From the NCBI GenBank assembly GCA_964560655.1, contig CAZLLR010000001.1, positions 38,779-102,778 on the forward strand: a stretch of 64,000 nt of DNA. The letters run 5' to 3'. Shown here piece by piece: positions 57,165-64,000 of the stretch. The notes below the pieces were generated by a model. That model saw only the letters and a list, made by a program, of their open reading frames with translations. It made no database searches and was not told the origin of the DNA. This stretch comes from GCA-002772825 sp964560655 (GTDB lineage: Bacteria > Patescibacteriota > Minisyncoccia > GCA-002772825). Made by a program: the position numbers and the translations under genes. The stretch's first letter is position 1. Every line of letters begins with the position of its first letter.

Positions 57165-57303
57165 TTGCCAATGTTTTATCGTCATAGGGGAGTACAGGTG
57201 AGAAAAATATACCATGTCGCACCACAAGGGCACTTCTTGTTTTGTAAACAAAACAATGTCGCACAATATACCTTTTACGACGTAGTATATGCTAAACAAT
57301 GAT

Positions 57304-57633
57304 TTATTGGATAAAATCTACCTGAGGAGCATTAATCATCAAGTCCGTAGGTTCACCAGCCTTTATCCTCTCCATATTATCTACAAAAGAAGTCCACAGA
57401 AGCGCTATGAATATATTATTCCAGAAATAAGTTACTGGGTCAGAAAGATAATCAGACCATACTACTTTTGTAAAATTCCAAATATAAGAGAAGTTAGCCT
57501 GTACTCCTTCACTCTCCACAATACTTCTGATGTCAATATGCAAAACGCTTAATATAACTATGACTATTACGAAGATAACCAATAGCTTTATCAGCCCTCC
57601 TTGTTGTAACATATTCTTTCTTCCTAAAAACAT
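57304..57633 (-). CDS. Single-TM protein, unknown function
   Basis: A 109-residue protein: MFLGRKNMLQQGGLIKLLVIFVIVIVILSVLHIDIRSIVES with a TM helix near 14-33, then a mostly polar exterior part rich in aromatic residues (NFSYIWNFTKVVWSDYLSDPVTYFWNNIFIALLWTSFVDNM). TATAAT (57645-57640, minus) ends 6 nt before the ATG at 57633, which selects this start over upstream ones. No family is recognised. It follows the M23 peptidase gene by 20 nt. Confidence 0.75.
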   Translation of the reverse strand: MFLGRKNMLQQGGLIKLLVIFVIVIVILSVLHIDIRSIVESEGVQANFSYIWNFTKVVWSDYLSDPVTYFWNNIFIALLWTSFVDNMERIKAGEPTDLMINAPQVDFIQ

Positions 57634-57653
57634 ATATTTATTATAATCATCAT

Positions 57654-58943
57654 TTATAGATAAGACAATGGATTGAGGTACCATTCGCGTGGAGCTAAAG
57701 GAAGTGTCATCTTAGTACCACAAACCTTACTTGTAATAGTCCCTACTTCCACAGCATCAGACGCATACACAGTAAAGTGAAGATGTGGTCCCGTCGTATA
57801 TCCTGTGTCTCCAGAATAACCCACAACCTGCCCAGAGGTGACACTTTGACCTTTAGTGACCTTTATCAGCGAAAGATGCGCGTAAAGTGTAGTTAGGTTA
57901 TTAGAGTGCTTTACTAACACCCATCTTCCGTAAGAGGCTCCCTTGCATCCTTTGTCAGTATCTCCCACACCTACTACAATACCACTTTCAGCACTCTTTA
58001 CCGGGGTACCTATACTCGCGGCAAAATCAACTCCATTGTGTCCTCCACCATTATAGACTTGAGGGTTCTTACTAGCAAAAGGAGTATTGCCAAAGTATTG
58101 AGTTATCCTTATCTTATCAAGTGGATATTTTAAAACACCTGGCCCTGTAAGCGGTAGCGACTTCGGGTCTATTTCCACACGAAGTTTATTTTCAAAATCT
58201 TTAATCTCATCTTCCAATGCTTCTTTTTTCTTTAGTCTATCATCGAGAAGTTTTTTATAGTTTGATTCTTTATTTTTTGTCTCATTTAATAGTGTACTTT
58301 TCTTTGTCTTATTTATAGACACTAAAGAGTTTTGATCTCTATATTTTACCTGCATACCTTCTAATCTTACTTTATTTTCCTCTTCATCCTTCTTCTGGAT
58401 CTCGAGTTGAACCTTAAGCTCATTTAGGTCCTCAAGATTGATACTCATCGTCTCTTGAAAACTTTCCAACCTCTGTAGGTCACTAAAAAAATCTGAAAAG
58501 TTATTACTCATCAAAGCAATCTCTATTATAGACATAGATTCGTCTTCATTTAGCCCCCTCACAATCTCTGCTATGACCGTTTTCTTAAAGCCTATATCTT
58601 CCTTCTTCTGACCTATCTCTATGATGAGACTCTCTATACTAAGTCCAGTCTGATCTATCTGGCTCTCAGTATAACGAATATCAGTTTTAAGCTTCTTACC
58701 TGTGACATCCAGTTTTTTCAGCTCATTGCCTAGTGATTTCTCCTCCTTACCAAGTTTGCCTATCTCCACTTCATACTCATCAATCTCTTTCTGAAGTCCT
58801 TTTAGCTTATTATTTCTATCTAAAATATTATTCTTAAGATCATTTATTGATGCCACGCTTACTTTTGGCACAGAAAAAACAGTAGCCAAAAATAAAGTTA
58901 ACAGCAATATAAAAAAAGTTATTTTATATTTTCTCAATAGCAT
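57654..58943 (-). CDS. Coiled-coil M23 (LytM) peptidase
   Basis: A 429-residue exported protein: signal peptide (9-30), long coiled coil (about 35-270) and a C-terminal M23 metallopeptidase with zinc ligands in HNGVDFA, YAHL and GPHLHF. This is the layout of EnvC/NlpD-like division factors, although here the catalytic residues look intact, so it probably cleaves peptidoglycan crosslinks. It overlaps gltX by 20 nt. Confidence 0.93.
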   Translation of the reverse strand: MLLRKYKITFFILLLTLFLATVFSVPKVSVASINDLKNNILDRNNKLKGLQKEIDEYEVEIGKLGKEEKSLGNELKKLDVTGKKLKTDIRYTESQIDQTGLSIESLIIEIGQKKEDIGFKKTVIAEIVRGLNEDESMSIIEIALMSNNFSDFFSDLQRLESFQETMSINLEDLNELKVQLEIQKKDEEENKVRLEGMQVKYRDQNSLVSINKTKKSTLLNETKNKESNYKKLLDDRLKKKEALEDEIKDFENKLRVEIDPKSLPLTGPGVLKYPLDKIRITQYFGNTPFASKNPQVYNGGGHNGVDFAASIGTPVKSAESGIVVGVGDTDKGCKGASYGRWVLVKHSNNLTTLYAHLSLIKVTKGQSVTSGQVVGYSGDTGYTTGPHLHFTVYASDAVEVGTITSKVCGTKMTLPLAPREWYLNPLSYL

Positions 58944-60270
58944 TTTTAAGGCGCTTAATAGATTCTTCTTTACCTAAAACTTCACTTAAGGTAAAAGGGT
59001 CTGGTGACTTTTCTTTGCCGGATAAAGCGACACGGTATGGCCACAAGACATTGCCTCTACCCTCTTTTTCAGCATAAACCCAGACAAGACCCTTAATAAT
59101 TTCTTTATTAAAATCACTCTCTTTAATGTCGTACAATATATTGACAATATATTCTAAATGTGACTTTGTTTTATTTATATCTTTCTCATTTTTCCAATTC
59201 AATATATCTTTTTTATACTCAGGCACTTGAAAAAAATAACCTACCGAATCCTTAATATCGCTAAATTTTTCAATCCTTTCGACTTCAAGTGCTACGATAT
59301 TATTCCACAACTTAGGTTTGTCTGTTGCTTCTTTCTTAAAATCATCAGGTAAAAACTCGAATAATAATTTTCCCAATATATCAAGGGGGACATTTCTAAC
59401 ATATTGCTTGTTTATCCAATTTAGTTTATCAATATTAAAAACTGCTCCGCTTTTCTGAACTTTTTCTATATCAAATTTTTTTACTAGCTCATCGAGGTAA
59501 AAAACTTCTTCATTTGTACCTTCCCTCCCCTGAGGAGACCAACCAAGCAATGCCAAGAAGTTTAGCATCGCCTCAGGGATATAGCCTTCTTTTTTATATT
59601 TATTCACTGATACAACCCCATGACGCTTAGAAAGCTTAGATTTATCTGGAGCCAATATAAGTGGGATATGGGCATATATAGGCCTAGGGGCGCCTATGGC
59701 CTCTTGTATGAGTATTTGGCGCGGTGTGTTAGAAATACCATCATCTCCACGGATAACATGAGTTATTCCCATTTCGAAGTCATCTACCGCCACCGCCAAG
59801 TGATAGAGTGGACTCTCCATATCTCTTGCCACAACAAAGTCTCCTAACTCAGTTGTATCAAATTCTATTTCTCCTCTAATCAGATCGTCAAATTTTATCT
59901 TTATATTAGGATTCTTGAATCTTATGACTTCACTCCTTTGCCCTTCTTCCTTGGGCTCTTCTTTGGATAAGTAAGCACTTCCTTCCCCCACCATCTTCTT
60001 AAGATATTTTTTATATATATCCAACCTCTCAGACTGACGATATAGTTCGTCATGCTTTATGCCAAGCCAATCAAGACCCTCTATTATGTCTCTTTCATAT
60101 TCTACCTTAGACCTTACTGGGTCTGTATCTTCAATCCTAAGTATCATTTTACCTCCATTTTGTTTTGTAAAAAGATAATTAAAGAGTGCTGTTCTGGCAC
60201 TCCCAAGATGCACCGGACCAGTCGGGCTTGGGGCAAAACGAGTTACTACTTTTTTATTTTTATTAGGCAT
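58924..60270 (-). CDS. gltX: Glutamyl-tRNA synthetase
   Basis: A 448-residue class I synthetase: RFAPSPTGPVHLGSARTALFNYLF (HIGH motif as HLGS), FGMGITHVIRGDDGISNTPRQ in the form FEMGITHVIRGDDGISNTPRQ, and the KMSKS motif as KLSKRHG. It is slightly shorter than typical (about 470). It overlaps murG by 8 nt and the M23 gene by 20 nt, so murG-gltX-M23 form a tight leftward operon linking wall synthesis and translation genes. Confidence 0.96.
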   Translation of the reverse strand: MPNKNKKVVTRFAPSPTGPVHLGSARTALFNYLFTKQNGGKMILRIEDTDPVRSKVEYERDIIEGLDWLGIKHDELYRQSERLDIYKKYLKKMVGEGSAYLSKEEPKEEGQRSEVIRFKNPNIKIKFDDLIRGEIEFDTTELGDFVVARDMESPLYHLAVAVDDFEMGITHVIRGDDGISNTPRQILIQEAIGAPRPIYAHIPLILAPDKSKLSKRHGVVSVNKYKKEGYIPEAMLNFLALLGWSPQGREGTNEEVFYLDELVKKFDIEKVQKSGAVFNIDKLNWINKQYVRNVPLDILGKLLFEFLPDDFKKEATDKPKLWNNIVALEVERIEKFSDIKDSVGYFFQVPEYKKDILNWKNEKDINKTKSHLEYIVNILYDIKESDFNKEIIKGLVWVYAEKEGRGNVLWPYRVALSGKEKSPDPFTLSEVLGKEESIKRLKNAIEKI

Positions 60271-61399
60271 GCTCTAAAGCTAAGTTAATTATCTCTCTTG
60301 CAATCTGATGGCCGGCTTCCGGCTTATAAAATTGATTGGCCTTGCTCTTTATATCTTCTAAAGAATTTTTTTGGGACAATATTCTATTTATCTCAGAAAG
60401 TAATATGTGAGGAGAGAGATTTCTTTCTTCAATCACTTCAGAGGCGCCTGTCCTTGCAAAAGCATAAGCATTTTCTCTTTGATGGTCTTGTGCAGAATTA
60501 GAAAGTGGAATAAGTATACTAGGTTTTCCCCAAGCGGCAATTTCAAATATAGCTGATGAGCCTGCTCGCGATATCACTATATTTGAAGCGGCAGCGGCCA
60601 TTTTCATCGCTGATTCATTTAGGAAACCGAAAACACGATACCTATTTTTAAATGGGGATTTCTCAAGAGAGACATTTACCCTTCCTTGCACCTCTTTAAA
60701 ATTATTCTTCCCACACTGATGTATAATTTGATATTTATCAACCAGCTCACTTGCCATATCTACAATAACATCATTTATCCTCTGTGAACCTTGTGATCCA
60801 CCTAATATAAAGATAACTGGCAAATTTTTATCAAGCTGGAGAAATTCACTAAAACCCTCTTTAGGAAGATGCACGAGATCTTTACGGACAGGATTTCCTA
60901 CGACAGCTATTTTTTTTCTCGATTTTTCTGGGAAATAACTTACTGACTCAGGGAAAGAAACTGCTATCCTCTTAGCAAATTTTGAGGCCCATTTATTAAC
61001 CCTGCCAGGTACAGTGTCAGACTCGTGTATAACAACAGGAATTCTAAAAAATCTCGCCGCAAAAAGTACAGGGAAACTTGCATAGCCTCCTTTTCCGAAC
61101 ACGACATCTGGAAAATCGTTATAGACTGTCCACAACGCCCTTAATGCTCCAAGAAATATCTTAATAACATCTGTTATGTTAAGAAGTGAAAAATAACGAC
61201 GAATCTTCCCTGATGTCACCTTCTTAAATTTAATCTCTTTCTCACTAAGTAATCTTTTATTATAAGGTTTGTCAGACATATAGATAAGCTTAGTATTCAT
61301 AAGCTTATCTTCATCTATTATATTGTTTAATTCTTCGGCAACAGCTATAAGCGGGTAAAAATGACCGCCAGTCCCGCCACCAGTTAGAATAATCTTCAT
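60263..61399 (-). CDS. murG: UDP-GlcNAc:lipid I GlcNAc transferase MurG
   Basis: A 378-residue GT28 enzyme that makes lipid II: GGGTGGHFYPLIAVAEEL, FGKGGYASFPVLFAARFFRIPVVIHESD, and ILGGSQGSQRIND, with the sugar-binding VISRAGSSAIFEIAAWGKPSILIPLSNSAQDHQ. Membrane-associated on the cytosolic side. Upstream on the minus strand TATCTT ends 7 nt before the ATG. The SEDS gene precedes it by 152 nt. Confidence 0.96.
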   Translation of the reverse strand: MKIILTGGGTGGHFYPLIAVAEELNNIIDEDKLMNTKLIYMSDKPYNKRLLSEKEIKFKKVTSGKIRRYFSLLNITDVIKIFLGALRALWTVYNDFPDVVFGKGGYASFPVLFAARFFRIPVVIHESDTVPGRVNKWASKFAKRIAVSFPESVSYFPEKSRKKIAVVGNPVRKDLVHLPKEGFSEFLQLDKNLPVIFILGGSQGSQRINDVIVDMASELVDKYQIIHQCGKNNFKEVQGRVNVSLEKSPFKNRYRVFGFLNESAMKMAAAASNIVISRAGSSAIFEIAAWGKPSILIPLSNSAQDHQRENAYAFARTGASEVIEERNLSPHILLSEINRILSQKNSLEDIKSKANQFYKPEAGHQIAREIINLALEHA

Positions 61400-61551
61400 C
61401 CCGTTAAAGATAGACTCCTTTGGAATATTCCATTAAGCCTGTCTATTGTTACCACTTGTAATTTCTCCTACTAAAACCCGCTTAAATTTTTGATCTCTAG
61501 CGGAATTCATATTTTATATGATACCTTATTTTTAATATTTAAAAAAGTGGA

Positions 61552-62649
61552 TTAACGAGAATTATTCTTTGATATATTGAGCAATATTCCAACTTCAATC
61601 ATAGCAAAGATAAAGGCTGAGGAGCCCTGAGATATGAAAATAAGAGGCATGCCAGTGAGAGGAAATATGCCTATCATAGCCGCTATATTTACAAGAGACT
61701 GTCCTACTATTAACATTATAATCCCTACAGCTAGAAGCCGCCCAAACATATCTGGTGTACGAGAAGCAATCAAAAAACCTCTATAAAAGAAGAAAAGGAA
61801 TGCGCTTATCAAGATGACTGAACCTATAAATCCAAACTCTTCTGCAGTAACCGAAAAGATAGAATCACCAATAGGTTCAGGGAGATATTTAAACTTTTGC
61901 ACACTCATACCAAAGCCTCTACCATATAGACCACCCGAGCCAACTGCAATAAGAGATTGCTTTAGCTGATACCCAATCCCTAAAATATTATTAGAAGGGT
62001 GTAAAAACACTAATATTCTATTCATTAGATATGGCTTTATAAAGATTAATGTTCCAAGAGAGACGACGCCAGCAACTAAAAAAATAAAAATTTGTTTTAT
62101 ACTTGCTCCAGCTACATAGAAGACGGAAATACTAGAGATGATAATAACAAGCAGAGTTCCTATGTCAGGCTCTGCCACTAAGAGAACACCTACCGCCCCT
62201 ATCATTAAAAGAAATGGGGCTAATCCTGCCTTTAAAGATCTTATTTCTTTTTTATGGTTAGACATCCAAGAAGCAAGGTAGATAATAAAACCAAGTTTTA
62301 GAAACTCTGAAGGCTGGAAAGAGGTAAATCCTAAGTCAATCCATCTTTTAGCTCCACCATATTTAAAACCTAGCTGAGGGACAAAGACTAAAAGTGCTAA
62401 TAAAAAAGAGAAGATAAATATAGGCACTGCGAATTTCTTCCAATTCTTATAATTTATTTTATAAGCTACCAGGAGTGCTCCTCCCCCCATTAAGAAACCG
62501 ACGATAAATTGCTTAATAAGAATGCTATAGAAAGAAACTCTACCCCTTGCAAGGAGGCCCATGGCCGAAGAAGAAAAAATCAAAAATCCACCTAAAACTA
62601 AAAATAAAAAAGATGCAAAAAAAAATTTGTCATATTTTTTTCGTGTCAT
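61552..62649 (-). CDS. ftsW: SEDS-family protein FtsW/RodA
   Basis: A 365-residue, ten-TM peptidoglycan glycosyltransferase. Motifs include FGGAKRWIDLGFTSFQPSEFLKLGFIIYLA in the form YGGAKRWIDLG, AEPDIGTLLVI, GIGYQLKQSLIAVGSGGLYGRGFGMSVQKFKYLPEPIGDSIFSVTAEEFGFIG and PLTGMPLIFISQGSSAF. It polymerises lipid II with a PBP partner. Proximity to murG favours FtsW, but RodA cannot be excluded. It begins 9 nt after the amidohydrolase gene. The gap 61400-61551 shows nothing else. Confidence 0.93.
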   Translation of the reverse strand: MTRKKYDKFFFASFLFLVLGGFLIFSSSAMGLLARGRVSFYSILIKQFIVGFLMGGGALLVAYKINYKNWKKFAVPIFIFSFLLALLVFVPQLGFKYGGAKRWIDLGFTSFQPSEFLKLGFIIYLASWMSNHKKEIRSLKAGLAPFLLMIGAVGVLLVAEPDIGTLLVIIISSISVFYVAGASIKQIFIFLVAGVVSLGTLIFIKPYLMNRILVFLHPSNNILGIGYQLKQSLIAVGSGGLYGRGFGMSVQKFKYLPEPIGDSIFSVTAEEFGFIGSVILISAFLFFFYRGFLIASRTPDMFGRLLAVGIIMLIVGQSLVNIAAMIGIFPLTGMPLIFISQGSSAFIFAMIEVGILLNISKNNSR

Positions 62650-62658
62650 AAGAGTATA

Positions 62659-64000
62659 TTACCTGTATTTTAGCACCCTCCCTGACATTTCAAAAGACGG
62701 TCTACCGTTTATAATCACATTCTCTATGCCAAGTGGTAGGCGATAGGGAGTATCATAAGTAGATTGACTTTCTATCTCTTCTGGGTCAAATACCACAATA
62801 TCAGCATAATTACCCTTAGCGATAATTCCCCTATCCTTAATTCCTAAAATTTTAGCTGGTAAAGCTGTCATCTTATATATAGCATCTTCCCAACTAATAA
62901 TCCCTTTTTTGGCAAACATATTTAAAAATCGAGGAAAAGTGCCAAAAGATCTCGGGTGAGCAAGGTCTTTCATTATCTCTGAGGTATTACTTGAAACATC
63001 ATAACCAACTCCATCAGATGATACCATCGAATAATCTTCTTTAGCTAGAGCTTCGATATTTTCTTCACTTATCACTTCACTAAAGATAGAAACATGAAGA
63101 TTATTTATCTCTAGAAGATTCAATATTACCTCTTCTCCTGTCAAATTAGATTCCTCAGCCATAACGCTTATTGTTTTTCCTACGCTAGAAAAGTCATGTA
63201 AGGTTGAAGCAACTGTTATCCTATCATAATGCAAAGTAAGGCTTGTTAGGTACGATAATAAGTCTTTCCTTTCATTAGTGTCATGAGCCCTTAATATCTT
63301 TAGAATCTTCTTCCTCCCCTCTTTTCTTACCCAGGTAGGCAAAAAATCAAACAAACTTGAACCTGTCCTTGTATAAGGAAAAAAATCACATGTTATATCT
63401 ATACCATCTTCTCTGGCAGACCTCAGCATCTCCAGACTTTGCGCCCACACCCCCCAAGCACTTCTACCAAGTGCTTTAAAATGTGAAATTTGTGTCCGTG
63501 CCCTAGAATTTCTAGTCAAATGGAGAACTTTTGAAAGAGATGGCAATAAATTTTTACCTTCATCTTCCAAGTGATGTTTTACTAAAACACCGTGCTTTTC
63601 CGCCTCTTTTAATAACTCTATAAGATTATCGTCTCCTAATTTTTCTATACTCTCAGCACTTAAAGATGTAGATATACCGAAAGCCCCTTCTTTGATAGAT
63701 TGCTTTAAAATTAACTTTAATTGACTCAAGATATCTTCATTGATTTCTTGAGCTTCACCAACAATAGATTTATATAAAGTATCAAAACCTACTAAAGTGC
63801 AGAAATTGACCCCTAACCTGTGTTGTTCTAACTCCGAGAGCATTTCTCCAACAGTACGCCAGTTAATATTAATCTTTGAAGTATCCGTCCATTTAGCTAG
63901 ACTACCTGTAGCGTATTTAGACAAAAGAGGAGCAAGAGACGAACCACAATTTCCACCTACTATAGTTGTCACCCCTTGGCGAAAAAAACTCTCTTGTCTC
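62659..64000 (-). CDS. N-acyl-D-amino-acid deacylase family amidohydrolase, partial
   Basis: The gene runs off the right edge. The visible 446 residues open with RQESFFRQGVTTIVGGNCGSSLAPL, an internal region of the D-aminoacylase/DUF-amidohydrolase family; the first metal-binding HxH lies outside the window. Other motifs are VLVKHHLEDEG, RTQISHFKALG, GIDITCDFFPYTRTGS and SDGVGYDVSSN, ending GIIAKGNYADIVVFDPEEI and GRPSFEMSGRVLKYR. A role in hydrolysing N-acyl or D-amino-acid peptides, possibly in wall turnover given ftsW-murG downstream, is inferred. Confidence 0.9.
   Translation of the reverse strand, partial: RQESFFRQGVTTIVGGNCGSSLAPLLSKYATGSLAKWTDTSKININWRTVGEMLSELEQHRLGVNFCTLVGFDTLYKSIVGEAQEINEDILSQLKLILKQSIKEGAFGISTSLSAESIEKLGDDNLIELLKEAEKHGVLVKHHLEDEGKNLLPSLSKVLHLTRNSRARTQISHFKALGRSAWGVWAQSLEMLRSAREDGIDITCDFFPYTRTGSSLFDFLPTWVRKEGRKKILKILRAHDTNERKDLLSYLTSLTLHYDRITVASTLHDFSSVGKTISVMAEESNLTGEEVILNLLEINNLHVSIFSEVISEENIEALAKEDYSMVSSDGVGYDVSSNTSEIMKDLAHPRSFGTFPRFLNMFAKKGIISWEDAIYKMTALPAKILGIKDRGIIAKGNYADIVVFDPEEIESQSTYDTPYRLPLGIENVIINGRPSFEMSGRVLKYR

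Noticed and set aside
57108..57299. 63-residue leftward ORF upstream of the RecB-like nuclease
   Set aside because: It runs through a terminator and direct repeats, has no start signal and no plausible fold.

Overview
The window is one contiguous stretch of a low-G+C bacterial chromosome (about one third G+C by eye). Gene content and style point to the Candidate Phyla Radiation (Patescibacteria), most likely a Parcubacteria-type lineage. The signs are short intergenic gaps, a compact RpoB, many small Cys-rich or single-TM proteins, an ECF sigma/DUF5667 pair, SIMPL, GerMN, DedA and RmuC proteins, two six-hairpin glycosidases, and an MsrA-MsrB fusion. This taxonomic call is inference, because no rRNA gene is present.

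Layout. 0-10 kb: a Ca2+-type P-ATPase, a Na+/Ca2+ exchanger, rmuC, rplU, and a leftward block corA-cysS plus dnaB-recR. 10-20.6 kb: an information-processing core, rpoB-rpoC-dnaG-rpoD and tRNA-Asn, with an elaborate rpoB leader (promoter, two possible leader peptides, and a terminator-like hairpin ending just before the start codon). 20.7-32.7 kb: an accessory region of short genes, several with strong Shine-Dalgarno (SD) sequences behind one recurring promoter and leader. It also holds an ATP-grasp enzyme, a DUF2779 nuclease, an msrAB gene broken by an in-frame TGA, an LRR protein, an SDR enzyme, gene remnants and a dispersed intergenic repeat. 32.8-36 kb: a translationally coupled DedA-GT4-GT2-PAP2 envelope operon. 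36-41.2 kb: a secreted esterase, then a redox module (FNR-like reductase with a membrane anchor, a secreted Ca-binding-repeat protein, ApbE, and a bis-haem ferric-reductase-like membrane protein). 41.4-64 kb: cold-shock protein, typA, a second sigma-70, glycosidases, an ATP-cone nuclease, cyclophilin, thiI, truB, ybaB, ECF sigma/DUF5667, a RecB-like nuclease, an M23 peptidase with gltX, and the cell-wall genes murG, a SEDS gene and a D-aminoacylase-type amidohydrolase that runs off the right edge.

Two modes of gene expression are visible. At many core genes a TATAAT-like -10 box ends only 6-7 nt before the start codon, which predicts leaderless mRNAs. The short accessory genes of 21-32 kb instead use a full TTGACW-N16/17-TANNNT promoter, a leader of about 45-65 nt and AAGGAGG. 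Five of the six leader copies carry a close match to AAACTTYGTAC-(ACTTTAAAA); one copy sits between two genes with no promoter, which suggests it acts at the RNA level. Intrinsic terminators are abundant. Several are long palindromes with no loop, and some contain the stop codon of the gene they end.

The items most worth following are the accessory promoter/leader/repeat regulon, the nonsense-interrupted but otherwise intact msrAB, the rpoB leader attenuator, the membrane redox module, and the loopless palindromes.
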